Shown piece by piece: positions 35,439-48,200 of a stretch of DNA of 64,000 nucleotides; the stretch's first letter is position 1, and the number at the start of each line of letters is the position of its first letter. Position numbers and translations under genes: made by a program. Under the pieces are notes generated by a model, which saw nothing but the letters and a program-made list of their open reading frames with translations, was not told the DNA's origin and ran no database searches. The stretch spans positions 15,850,111-15,914,110 of the forward strand of contig JAAONU010000016.1 of the NCBI GenBank assembly GCA_012932295.1. The letters run 5' to 3'. This DNA is from Cyclina sinensis (Eukaryota; Mollusca; Bivalvia; Venerida; Veneridae).

Positions 35439-38400
35439 TCACTCTATTGTGACTTTATCATACGCAGGGTTAAATCTCGGCTGTGACGTCTGCGCTACTA
35501 CTGGGTGGGTCTCCGCATCAATAGAATCACATGTCCTTTTGTTCATAGTATCCGAACTGCCTTCAACCATCACGTGGTCATACTCTTCTTTAATAAGTCG
35601 TTTCTGACTAGAGCCCCTATGTAACATATCATAAGCGGAGTCATGTGCTTCTGACATCAAACTGTACACATTCTTATCTCTGTCTATTGGTTCATGCCTT
35701 ATACAACACACACTCCTTCTGCTGTCTATTACGTCATATTCTTTGTCTACGTCATCAGCGTTTTTATTCGCACCGACCCCATGCATAGAGAGATAACCTG
35801 GGCGACCTACATTTGAGATGGACCTGTCCGAGTTTCTCGGAACAACATCAGGTCTGTTAGCTTGTTTCCTTGTTCTATCGATGGTGGCGTATTCAGGACT
35901 GTGTGAGTCACGTGATTCTTTTACATCAGATACCGGGATGCTTGATTTAACATGGTCTAAGTCAATCTGGTTATATGTTGTTACACGGTTTTCGAGGTTA
36001 AAACCACCGTCATCATTTCGTTTATTTTGCATGTCCTTGCCTTGGTTTCGTTTGGTAAAGCTTGTACCACCATGCGGAAGCTTATCTGTAAATCCATCAC
36101 CACTGAAATGAAACGCCAGCTGAAATTCACTAAGAATCACTTAAACTTTGTCCTCCGCATGCAGATTAAGTATGAAAGAAAGCGTTTGCGGCAATGATGT
36201 GATGCACTATTAATCACTGTACGTTACTTTTTGTGTACACATTTTCTAAAATGTATTTTCACATTATTGCATATCTAATTCCTTTAGCATTTTAGTGTTG
36301 CACTGCATACTAATGGTCCTTCACGTGAGTTATGATGTGGATCAAATTGACAAATTAATATGAACTTCAGACTTAAGAAAATAATTCAAGCGAAAATAGA
36401 CAAAATTTAATTACTTTCGTCTCGTTTATTCAAATTTCTGGTAGAAAAAAGAAATTAAATAGTTAATAGAGACAAGTAAATTTAACGAAAGAAGATAATA
36501 TAACAAAGAACATAACAGGGTTTATTATTGGATTTGGGATTACGTACCAATGACGACGTTTCCTCAACACGATGATCAAAGTAGATACGGCTACAGTAAC
36601 AACTATGACAAGCGTAACAGAAACTCCTGCATAAAGTCCAGCACTGTGTGATCCCGAAGTCACTGCACTGCGGTGCCCATTGGTAACATCTGCAAGATAT
36701 CAGATATTTATTTATCAATTATGACATTTTTATAGGATACCTTGGCAGAGACGCATACGCACCTACTTTGATTTGTATATTTGCAACTTCTGACAGCGAT
36801 TTCCTGGAATCGATACTTTTCTTCAGTGGTCTAGAGCGTTCGTTTTTCACTACCAAACTACACACAACCCAGCGAACATGCGTTCGAATCATCCCAGACA
36901 AGAGTGTGAGATTTTTCTGTTGCAATGCATCCTGCTACAAACGAAAGTTCTTTGGAACAGTTTTTGGCGCACTATTTAAAAAAACAGACAAATATAAAAC
37001 CCATTCAGATTACGTGGCAAGTAGTAAATTTTAAAATCTTTGAAATAAATAATACTTGATAAAGTTCCAATTCACAACTTACCTTTGCTCGTGCTGCTTG
37101 TTTCTGAAAAAGAAGTTATAAGAAAAATTTACGTGTTGGACATTAAGAAGGGCTAATTAATTAATTACATTTTTTATGATTCTTACTTTTAATAAGAAAA
37201 ATCAATGCGCTTGACCATTTTGGCAGACATACTGGGCACAGCTATTCTGCCTAACAGTGAAACCTAGTTTAGATAAGAATAAAAAACACCTAAAATTATG
37301 AATTTGTCAGAAAGAATCGAAATGATATGAAAAACAATTTACGGTATGGCTATAAATACCTCCTTGGCAAATGTAGTTTTTCTTCTGGTTGCAGCCAGTG
37401 TAAAATATATCCGGACATGTATGTTTGATGAAGCCACACCGGAACATGTTTCCAACAACTAGAATGGAAATTTAATGACGTGTATATGATACACAGTCTA
37501 AATGGCCTTAGCAAACGGTTTAAATCAGGAAACATTTGTGCTGTTTCGATTAACGGTTGTAGGAGTAAAGCGGTTCCATTCAGGCTTAAATCTTTCTCGA
37601 TCCCCCACTCCCCCACTAACATTACTAATAGTCTTTCGGATAAGACGTTAAACCGAGGTCCCATGTATCAGTGCTATACACTGAGCATGCAAAAGAACCA
37701 GGGGTGTCTCTGAATGGGATGTTTTCTGTATCTTGCACTACCCCAACAACATAAAATAACTAATCTCTTCAGGGGGCGTGGGCCATATGGGCAACCGGTA
37801 CCGATGATAAATAAACTTAAATAAATAGATTCGGAAAATATATTTTGAACGTATTAGTACCTGGCAAGACGGAAGGAATTTCCTTTACCACCAAGTTTAT
37901 CCAAAAACTTTCGCCGATAAGCGTTGGATCACCTTTAGATGCTGTAAAGTTTCCTCGCGCAAATACATCGCCTTCTGCAACTGGTAAGGTGGTATACTCA
38001 GGTATCCAAAGGGAACAACCACTACGTGTTTCCTTCCAAGAGTTTTCTAGCCGAGAGATTGTTAAAGTCTTATGTTTGTCTACAGAAAGAGAGAATAGTT
38101 AGAATATCACAGTTATTGTTCAACATGCACACCATGTTATATCTTACAAACAAACAAACAAACAAGCACGCACGCACACACACACAGACATACAGACATA
38201 CATACATACACAATTATTTATTTACATACTTATGCACAGTCCTTTGAACTGAGAAGTGCAGTTTACAGCCAAGACATCGTACTTATAGTAGAACGCGCTT
38301 TGGTTCAGCTCTTTCTCTAACGAAATGTGAATCGCAACACAAAGATGCTCACTGATGTTTAGTGCTTCGCCTGAAGTAAATAGAGGTGATTTAATCAAAG

Positions 38401-39527
38401 CCTTTGATTATGTATAGGACAATGTGGCATTATGGACATTACTTGCACAGTTACTAAGAACATAGTCTAGACCCTTAATATGCTTGTGAAATAATAGGAA
38501 TTAACACGTTTGACAGGACTTTACGTTACAAGTTGAGATCTTTTTACAATAAATGCAGTGTGTCTCAGTAAAGAGGCCCGGTTACAGATAGTGGAAAGCT
38601 TATGGAAGAATTTTAGTGTCTAAAGCGGTTTTGATCTGAAGTGTGATAAAAAAGGGTTTATATTATAAACATTTGAGATTTTCCCCCATGATTTATTCAA
38701 AACCTATATCGCCCAACGTTATAGCCGATAGCAGAACACAGAAAGTTGCATGAAAGTAACTGTAGAGAAACAATCCATGCAATAAGATTTAAAATAGTAT
38801 CAAAATATGATATACATACCATGCCCACTGATGACTTCATACGTGGTATAATCTCCCACCCAGCTCTCATCGCCTGGGTGCATATGAACTGACCGTTTGG
38901 CCACTGAAATGTTGTGGTTATTTCTATCTGGACTTGGATTAAAGGTAAGTAGAGTTGAAGAGCTACCACTACATCTTTCGTCAGCCTCAAACCACGTGAC
39001 TTCGTCAGCGTTATAGTGAAGATTGTCTGAAAGTAATTTGCAGAGTTTTAAATAAAAACAGAGAAAACCAATTGCAGTGGTTTAAAAACAAAAAATAAAA
39101 ATGGTCCTTAAGTAATTATAACTTATTTTATTTTGGCTCGATGACTGTTTCACGCGTTCAAGCCTGTACTCGTGTAAATATGGTGGTAAAATGCGACAAA
39201 AAGATATCTGGATCTGAGGTCTGGCAATCTAAACTTCGACCATTGCTCCAAAAGGATTTTTTTTCCACAAAGTTACTGATAATCCTTCCTAGAACTTTTT
39301 AGAGTAAAACACATATCTTTTCTTTTTTAAGACATAAAGAAAAATAACAAACAGTGTCTACTTTTGAAAAAAACATGCATTCATTTTATACCTGTCTCTC
39401 TGTTAAAAACGGCAAACAGTTAACATATCTTACCAAGTACTTCGTTCGTGTTAGGCCTGACACACTGGAACCTCCAGTTAACAATAATAACAAATGTCAA
39501 GTATTTTAAAATTCTTCGTTGAAACAT
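35439..39527 (-). CDS. Type I membrane receptor with two C-type lectin-like domains and a tyrosine-rich cytoplasmic tail, complete
   Basis: Eight exons with consistent phases give 528 residues: 39434-39527, 38820-39026, 38230-38370, 37861-38079, 37360-37458, 37083-37103, 36548-36689, 35439-36102. The first exon encodes a signal peptide (MFQRRILKYLTFVIIVN). CTLD 1 runs from VTWFEADERC...LLTF through WVGDY to NCTSQFKGLC. CTLD 2 runs from ENSWKETRSGCSLW through ESFWINL to GCNQKKNYICQ. Calcium/sugar motifs (EPN, QPD, WND) are not seen, so these may bind protein or other ligands. A Ser/Thr stalk, a membrane helix (GVSVTLVIVVTVAVSTLIIV) and a basic stop-transfer (RKRRH) follow. The 220-residue tail has Tyr motifs EYATID, EYDVID, VYSLM, SAYDML (fits the ITIM form S-x-Y-x-x-L), EEYDHV and NPAYDKV (NPxY). 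Likely a cell-surface recognition or immune receptor; no frame breaks. Confidence 0.82.
37545..37835 (+). repeat. SINE copy in intron 4 of the lectin-like receptor gene
   Basis: Contains TCGATCCCCCACTC (B-box region), GACGTTAAACCGAGGTCCCATG, TACACTGAGCATGC, CCAGGGGTGTCTCTGAATGG, TAATCTCTTCAGGGGGCG and GGCAACCGGTACCGATGATA: the same order as the split copy at 31.2/33.2 kb. It is inserted opposite to the direction of the host gene. Confidence 0.75.
38141..38215 (+). repeat. Compound microsatellite (ACAA)n-(CACG)n-(CA)n-(CATA)n
   Basis: Runs of ACAA, GCAC, CA and ACATACAG units in the intron between exons 3 and 4 of the lectin-like receptor gene. Confidence 0.85.
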
Positions 39528-39949
39528 CACTTTTTTATTATCCAAGTCCTACAATGATTGAGAGAATGATTTGTTCATGGAAACTTAACGTTTTTCATAA
39601 CATTAAAGTAGAAAATCAACTGAATACATCTATTTTTCTTTCATTATAAAAGGTCATCCTTGCGACAAGTAATCAGATGTAGGTTATCATAAAATATCCA
39701 TCTCTATTGTCGATGTAAGTATTTATCATCAGGGTATTGTTTTCTTATGTAACCGGTTTTTGCCTTACCTAATAATACAATTAATAACATTATTATCCCT
39801 ACATAACAAAGACACTTAAATACTTTTGTTTATGAAGTGCCAGTACTTTTTTACGTATACTTGTCATTAATAAAAAATAGACACACTCACGGGTCTTGTA
39901 CAGGAGAATCATGCATGAATCAAACAGATATATAAACAAAGTAACTTCA

Positions 39950-40085
39950 AGATGAAGGGGCGGGCAGTGGTCCAGCGGTAATATCGATACACAAGCGGTA
40001 TTTAAAAGAATCAGGAGTGTCTCTGGAATGGGATACATCCAGTATTCTTTTCACTTTCACTTCCACTTTTCGCCACAACCTAAAT
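39950..40085 (+). repeat. SINE copy with an internal deletion
   Basis: GGGCAGTGGTCCAGCGGTAA matches the A-box end of the copy at 44.14 kb (GTGAATCAGTGGTCCAGTAG), and CAGGAGTGTCTCTGGAATGG matches the body. The B-box and the middle are missing. It abuts the minisatellite array. Confidence 0.6.
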
Positions 40086-40099
40086 ATGTAAACAGACGA

Positions 40100-40600
40100 T
40101 AAAAGGGTTGAAAACGTTAGGAAGTGAGCAGTAGCAGTACGCAGCAGTAGAAAAATGTGAAGTTGGCAGTAGCAAGAACAGCAGTAGCAGTAAAGAAAAC
40201 GTGAAGTTGGCAGTAGCAGTAACAGCAGTAGCAGTAAGCAAAACGTGAAGTTGGCAGTAGCAGTAACACCAGTAGCAGTAAAGAAACGTGAAGTTGGCAG
40301 TAGCAGTAAAAACAGTAGCAGTAAGCAAAACATGAAGTTGGCAGTAGCAGTAACAGCAGTAGCAGTAAACAAAACGTGAAGGTGGCAGTAGCAGTAACAG
40401 CAGTAGCAGTAAACAAAACGTGAAGTTGGCAGTAGCGGTAACAGCAGTAGCAGTAAACAAAACGTGAAGTTGGCAGTAGCATTAACAGCAGTAGCAGTAA
40501 GCTAAACGTGAAGTTGGCAGTAGCAGTAACAGCAGTATCAGTAAACAAAACGTGAAGCTGGCAGTAGCAGTAACAGCAGTAGCAGTAAAAAAAGTCTTAG
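40100..40600 (+). repeat. 44-bp minisatellite array, left arm
   Basis: About 11 copies of a unit built from GTGAAGTTGGCAGTAGCAGT and AACAGCAGTAGCAGTAA(A/G)CAAAAC. Because 44 is not a multiple of three, all three minus-strand frames stay open with rotating Thr-Ala/Leu-rich translations; these are not genes. Confidence 0.9.
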
Positions 40601-40624
40601 AAGTCTGGAAAGTTTCAATGAAAA

Positions 40625-41115
40625 TAAAACATGTTTTAAAATCAACAGACCCTCCCGAGTCAATTGCGTAGGTCTGCGACTGTTTCTGACACTCTTGCAA
40701 ATTTTCATGAATTTTGGTGCCAATCGGAAAAATGTCATTTTTAATGTCTAGGGACCCTCCCGTGTCGATTTTACCGGTCTTCGACTGTTTCTGACACTCT
40801 CGCAGACTTTCAGGAATTTTGGTGCCAATTGGGAAAATGTCATTTTTAAGGTCTAGCCATCCTCCCGGGTCAATTTTAACGGTATGCAACTGTTTCTGAC
40901 CCTCTCGTAGACTTTCAGGAATGTTGGTGCCAAAATCGAGAAAATGTCATTTTTGATGTGAAGGGATCCTCCGGTGTCCTCTGTTACGGTCTGCTACTGT
41001 GTCTGACATTATTGCAAACTTTCAGGAATAAGGTGCCAATCTAGAAAGTCTAGCAACAATCCCAGTCCGATTGCACCTGTCTGTGACTTTTTCAAACACT
41101 CTCGCAGACTTTCAG
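40625..41115 (+). repeat. About 123-bp tandem repeat between the minisatellite arms, 4 copies
   Basis: Blocks such as CTGTTTCTGACACTC(T/G)CGCA, AATTTTGGTGCCAAT and (A/G)AAAATGTCATTTTTAA recur at about 40680, 40785, 40890 and 40995, with the later copies more diverged. No coding frame. Confidence 0.75.
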
Positions 41116-41485
41116 AGTTTCCTACTGCTACTGCTGTTACTGCTACTGCCACCTTCACGTTTTGCTTACTGCTACTGCTGTTACTGCTACTGCCAACTTC
41201 ACGTTTTGCTTACTGCTACTGCTGTTACTGCTACTGCCACCTTCACGTTTTGCCTACTGCTACTGCTGTTACTGCTACTGCCAACTTCACGTTTTGCTTA
41301 CTGCTACTGCTGTTACTGCTACTGCCAACTTCACGTTTTGCTTACTGCTACTGCTGTTACTGCTACTGCCAACTTCACGTTTTGCTTACTGCTACTGCTG
41401 TTACTGCTACTGCCAACTTCACGTTTGATTTAATTTCTACTGCCAACTGCTACTGCGTACTGTTACTGCCAACTTCCTATTACTT
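41115..41485 (-). repeat. 44-bp minisatellite array, right arm, inverted relative to the left arm
   Basis: About 7-8 copies of the reverse complement of the unit at 40.1-40.6 kb (CCAACTTCACGTTTTGCTTA, CTGCTACTGCTGTTACTGCT). The arms are about 510 bp apart and could form a very large hairpin. The plus-strand ORFs here are repeat translations. Confidence 0.9.
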
Positions 41486-42295
41486 GAAAACGTGACACAA
41501 TTGTTCAGAGGCACTAACACGTAAGATCTCTGCATTTTTTCCCCCTTTCTTTTTTTTTTTAACGGAAAGTACAATCTATTACAAATCTAGAATAAATAGT
41601 GACTTCACAGATTATAAGTCCCAGAATAAACCATAAAATGTATTAGTCACTGTTTAATCGCTGTATCAACAGGCAGTAAAGTATTGTACTTTCCGATAGA
41701 AATATTACTAACAAAATGTAACAACATCTAAGGGTAAGTTTGAATCACAAGTTTAAAATTATCGTAAATATTTTAACTCTGACACGTTATGAAAAGCCAA
41801 ACAATAACAGGAGAGAAATCAATTAGGGTTATGTACACCTGACCTTCAATGTTATTAGGTCGTAGTTTTAATTTCTCAGATTTTGTTTCTGATATATTTT
41901 CCTAACGTGTAAACATATTAAAGTAAAAAATAATAGAAAAAAACTGTTAAAATCTTAATTTGGAGAGATAACAATATCAATTCAACTACACCCTTATTTG
42001 AATTTGCAGTTTGCGTGGGTTTAAAGATACCCAGTTCGTTTCTGTACCTATGGACAAAGCATTTTAAAAACATTGCATATATATAAAGAGAGAATCAGTT
42101 TCGAAGATCTTGTGCTAGTAGAAATTCAAGTCAAAATTCGATGTATTGTTATTCATTGAAACGTACAGTAATGTTTCATTTCTTTGTATAAGTTCACAAT
42201 TTAATGATTTCAAAATTCAAAATTCAGACATTTCAAAATTTATCATTATCTGAAAGACACTGGAAATTTTTGGGGGGAAACTTTTAAAGAAGGAA

Positions 42296-45200
42296 ATGTT
42301 GTTTGAGGAACAAAAACCGAGAAGGAATTATAAGAAGTTGTTCAAATCAGCCGTGTACTGGGCTCAGTTAGAGAGGAAGAAAGAAAAGGTGAAAGTGCCA
42401 GAAATAACCACTTATGTTCAACAGGTAGTGTTTTATCATACATGTATTTATTCTCCCGTTAACTGTAAAGATTCTTGTAAGGTGATAGCAAATTATCGTA
42501 ACTAATAAAACAGGGAAATTGCTTATGTTATGGATTTCAATTGAATATCGTGTTGAAGAAAGACCGCAAAATAATTAAACAGCTAGATGTTTGAAAATCT
42601 TAGAAGGATATTTGATATCTTTGTGTAATGTGCTCAATGTTTTAATACCTCAACTCAACTCAGCTTATATTTTTCTTTAATATGTTCAGTTGTAGTTATT
42701 GGTTACCACCAATTAACAGGTTTATGGTATAAAGCTAGATTGATAATTCAGAGGGTTCGACGCTTTTTTCCTCTTCCACTTCTTTTAACTGAGACGTAAA
42801 GACGAGGAAAAAAGTATCTATGCTTGAAAAATAGCATATGAAAAAATAAGGGTGTCTCTTAACTTCTTACTCTTCAATCTCTCGCACTATCCTCCAAAAC
42901 TTGAATGAACTACACTCCGCCATCTGGACAATCAGGATAAACCGTAGACAGAAATACACCGTGGTGTACATTTTAATAAAGACATTTCTTATTCTAAAAC
43001 TATTCAATATTTATGTATATTGATGATTACATCTATCTGGATTTTATTTAGAAATTCTTCCTTCTCGATAACTTAATTAAATGATTTGAAAGCAGACACT
43101 TACTATTGTTTAAATACTAGCATTCAGCCAAGATTATAACTAAACATATTTGACATTGATTTATTTTATGTGGAAAGAAAATATAAGTACTTGCATTTTT
43201 TAGAAAATTATCGCGCTTATTACTCTCCTGAATTCTGACAAGTGCTCGCAACTAAAGAAGAAATGTTGAAGTCACAGTCCAGCTTCGTAAACCTCCCCCC
43301 TCCCCCGCCCCTCCTTCAACCTCCCCCCCCCCCCCTCCCAAAAAAAAAAAAAAAAAAAAAAGCCACCCACTACGACTCATTTTCATATTGTAAACATATA
43401 TTACACATTTAATCCCATCACTTAAAGAAATAACAACCCTCGCTAAAGGCAGTTACGGAACAACAAGCAATGGTAATAGTTTAACAGACTTGGACTGATG
43501 TGATCTTGACCGCTGCCACTCCGTTGCTATAACATAAACACATATTAGCAACATACCATGCTAACAATTTTGGAGTGAAAAAAAAGAAATTGCTAAAGAA
43601 AAAAACGCAAAGTTTTAGATTGACTTCACAGCAATTAGCCAAATATTTCTGAACAATTGAAAACATCAACTATTCGTACAACGTTTTCTTTTATTTAAAG
43701 TAAGTAGTATTAATTTGTACGAAATTCAAAAATCTGAACAGAAATGATATTTGCCTGTCCTTTATTTGAAAGTTTACTTTCTGAAAGATTCCAAGTTTAA
43801 TTGCTTCAATTATAAAAATTGAATATAGTATTTTTTATCTGATATACATATCACCTGTGTGTGTATTACGGGGTGCAGTTGATTCATAATCCAAATACAA
43901 TACGAGATGGCGGGTGTTTGCGGTACCTTGTGTGTGATAGGATTAATTAACTTTGATACGTTGATCTCAGTTGAGCAGCTGTCTAGCAGGGGTTCACGCA
44001 CTGGCTGTAAACTAACAGAAATAAGTACTTGTACTTAAAATGCACTAAACGCACTTAAAGGTGAGGCAGTATACAGGTATAAGTGACGAGCATTGTGACG
44101 TGTATTGTTTGTAAGCATCAGCTGAAACGTATTTAAAAAGATAAGGCGGTGAATCAGTGGTCCAGTAGTAACGCAACTGGCTTAAACTCAGAGGTCGCGA
44201 GTTCGATCCCCAAGTCCTCCACTTACACTACCTATCATTTTCAGATATAAAAGACAAAACGACGTCCAGTGTATTTGTGCGAAATATGCGAGAGAACTAG
44301 GAGTGTCTCTAGGAATAAGGCGCTTTCTGTATAACCTAATATAATTCAAGCTCTTCGGTGACCGTCGGTATAATGGACAAACTCTACGGGCGAAAAGTAA
44401 TAGGCAGATTGGGAAAAAAACATTTGCATAAGAACTATGCTAGGTATTCTATTTATGTATTTCATTTGAAGCAATATATTTTTCCATATCAAGATTCAAT
44501 TTTGTGATATATAAGTTTTACAAAAGGTTCAAGAGAATCCGTGATAAATGGCCAAGCCAGAGAAAGTGTCCGTAAGGGGCAGGTGATAAGTTTCATTTAA
44601 CTATCTATCATCATAGAACAAATGTCAGCTGAATCAGATTCAATAGGAATTTGTGAAATTCTAAAGGATGTAAAAAGAGAAAGACATTCCTGTTTACATG
44701 TAATGATTTAAAAACTGATTATCATAAAATACCTTTAAATAATTGGCTGAACTGTTTAAGAACTGTAAGTATTTTATTGAAAGATACGTAATAAACTTTA
44801 ATACCTACAATGATACAGACCTTTTTTCTCTAAGATCTAAACATTATTTTGAGGCAATATTTTTTATGAATATCAATGATTCCTAACGCAATAAATTTAC
44901 TTTATAATTAAACTTACATAGACATTAAGTGATAGAAAAGATTTCTTCTGGTCTGGCTAAATATTATTGTAATTCGAAACCACGTCAATGGATTGGAGCG
45001 ACAGAATAGTTTGATTGATAATTGACCTTTTTTTCGAAAATAATTTTTTACTTTTTAATAAAATAATCTTTGTTGCATAGATAAATCATTTGTTCAGTTT
45101 TCAGTTCGCCTAATGGGAGATTAATAAAGACTCTCACAATTTCAATTAAATGTAAAATTGAAATTCAATAGCGGGAGACATTTTTGCGTCCAGTTAAAGA

Positions 45201-48200
45201 AATCCTTTCATTTAAAGGGAAGATTTTGAACAATATCTTTTACTTGTTATTTTATTTCTCTCATAACGGCAGATATTTATGGTAAAAATATAAAAGATAA
45301 TCGATTAGCTGTATATCTCCTTCTCAAAGAGGACATCAACAAATCTGAAACCTGCCTTTTTATTAGATAATAAACTCGTGGTTCAGGCTAATTTAGTCAT
45401 TGGAAACCTATCAAATTATTGTTCGGTCTATCGGTGCGTGATATCTGAAGAAACTCCGTGATTACAGTATACAAACGCATGTGCATGTTTCAATGCATGC
45501 CATTTGTCTTAATAAATTATGCACTTGATGATTATTTTATATTGTAAATTAAGATATTCTTTAACCTCGGACGAGTGACAGATATATTTGATCTGTGAGA
45601 AAAAATATTATTATTCCTACACGGTAATGATTCAGTTACAAGGTGAGACGTGTTTTGGTTATAGACAATATAGTGGATGTTTCCATTCTTGTAATCAGGC
45701 ATAGGAGTCCACAAGGACGTAATAAGCGAAAAACAACAACAAAAACAGGGATTCTTGAATAAAGCAAAAAACAACAAAAACAAAGAACAACAACAAAAAA
45801 ACAACAACAACAAACGAGAGGATACTGGATGAAATAACACAATGAGTACAGTGATTTGGTGAAAGTTTGCATTAAACGTTCGCATTTTGTAAAAAGAGCA
45901 GACGACAAATGAGGTTTTATAAAATTATCTTAAAAAAGAAGAAAACAATTGAAATTAATTTCAAAAAGGAATTGAATTAGAATGCTTTTAGCATCCAACC
46001 ATATGGACTTTATGTAATTTACAGAAATCTGTGCGAATTTATAAAATTGGCAGATATGAACAAAGAATAATTTTTATCAACTTTTTTTAGAAAAATGAGG
46101 AAAATGTCGTTTATAACTGATCAGTTATAGGACCTCGAATTGTCGCACCTAGGACCATAGTTTCATGGATATCAGGGTAACAGTTTGGTATTTTATCTCA
46201 AAAGATTACATAAAAATGCTGTGTCAACAGTGATGAGACGTGGATTGTGAAAATACTTAACTTTATCAATAATAAACGGACTATAGAAGATCGTGGGGGA
46301 ATTTGACAACCAATTATAACATATGATATGCGGTGATAGGGAATATTTTATAGGACAAAGTAACTGACCGTATCGATTTTGTGTCGAAATTTTATGTACA
46401 AGAAACAAGAAAATACTGAAAACTTTTTTCTTTTTATCGACAATTCCTTTGATGGCCGATATCGCAGACCTCTTTCGCATGTGAATGATTTTGTAAAAGT
46501 ATAATATAATATGAGTGTATTGAATAGAATTAAAGATATTGACAAAAAAACATCATGTTAAGTAGCTACTCGACAAGTTAAACGTGAAATAATCAAAAGA
46601 AATTGTCGGTACTCATAGGATAGAAGGGTGTAACGAAATGCACACATGGACAATTAAGTTTTGAAGTGTGCACTTATTGACGCTCGCGCGGGACAAAAGG
46701 TGTGATATTTACATACATAGATATTCGGTATGCCGTAAAAAATTGGATGTAAGAACTATTTACTTGTCGCGTAGATTGATATTAACAGAGTAATGAGGAT
46801 GCCGACAAATCATGGGAAATATTTAAAATCGCACGTGCACGGAAAGCACGTGCACCTCCCTGTGGTTAACTTTTACGAAAACGAGGTTCGTACATCTTTC
46901 ACTAATTTAACAAGGCCTAGAATTATCATAAGAAAACTTTTTAACATTATCTTGGTGTTCTCAGCAAATCGCTTTTTTCCGGAACGTTCTTAGATTACAA
47001 TATTTGAGTTTCCAACTTTAAAGATATTAATAAAACTGAAGAAAATGGGATACAAATTGTTTGAGACCGGCACACTATTTTTATGATGGCGAAATTTCAG
47101 TTACTGTTTTGTAAATACGTAAGAAACGCCTTACTGTGCTATCAAAGTTTGCTTTGTAAGTTTTGCAATACTGTTTGAATAACGCAGACGATTTTTTTCT
47201 AAACCATTGTTTCGTAGAAAACCAGAACTTGTCCTGAACAAACCCCACACTGAGTTGTGAAATCACCCTTATAATAATATCAGAATATTCGATCTTGTTT
47301 TTGTATAAATATATATAATATTTCAATTTCGCATAAGCAGTAAAAATGGGCTAAATATAACCCTGTTTGAGATTTCTACAAAAATATCAATTATACTCCG
47401 TTTATTCAATGTGAAATCAAATAATTTGTACTGTGAATTAGTACACAAGGCATGATTTGTATTGCTTTGATAAAATGATTTCAAGTGATTGTACTTTTCA
47501 ATTTCAAATGAATGCCAAAAAAGGATAAAAATGGATTAACTTAATCCATATGTTCAACATCAGTTCCTACTCCGATATTTGCCCGCTCGATCTCTCACAC
47601 TTTGTTTAAACAGAAAATGACAAAAAATAATTTCACTGGCGGCTACTTGCCTCTGTATTTGATTTATCATCAAATTAAGTAACGGTGAGGCCGTTTAAAC
47701 AAATACCTTTGTGCTATTAATTGATATGTGTTTAATAAGTTGAGAAAGATATTGACTTGCACGTTCTGGACAGCTGAGTCTTGCCATCTCTTTAAAAACA
47801 AGGTAAAAGGCCTTTGTTTGAGCCATTTAGAGAGGATCGTAAAACAAATATTGCTGTCACACAAAGCTTAACTTCTGTAGGGTCATAGACCCATCTTTAG
47901 TCATACTTATCAAACAATTATCGTTTACAGAGGAAACGATGCCTAAGAAAGCGAATTAATTATTTGTAGAAACTTAAGGATGAAATTTTAGCTAGTAACA
48001 ACCATAGCTACCTCTGTGATCTATTTTTTTTAAAGTCGCTGACATTTTCTCACTAAATCTCTCACTGACTAAAGATTCCAGCACTATGACGGACTATGAC
48101 CATTTATATTAGAATGTTGATGTGTATGAACTGAGCAGTAGCGGTAACAGGCAGTAGAAAATCGTGACATTTGCAGAGGCAGTAGTTGGCAGTAGGTTTA

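Noticed and set aside
40080..41495. Several ORFs of 80-143 codons with Thr/Ala/Leu-rich translations on both strands
   Set aside because: They translate a 44-bp minisatellite. Stop-free frames arise in all three phases because the unit lacks stops in that orientation, and there are no splice sites or non-repeat coding parts.
44136..44215. Possible functional tRNA gene
   Set aside because: The A- and B-boxes are present, but the sequence continues into a body shared with other SINE copies and no acceptor stem closes.
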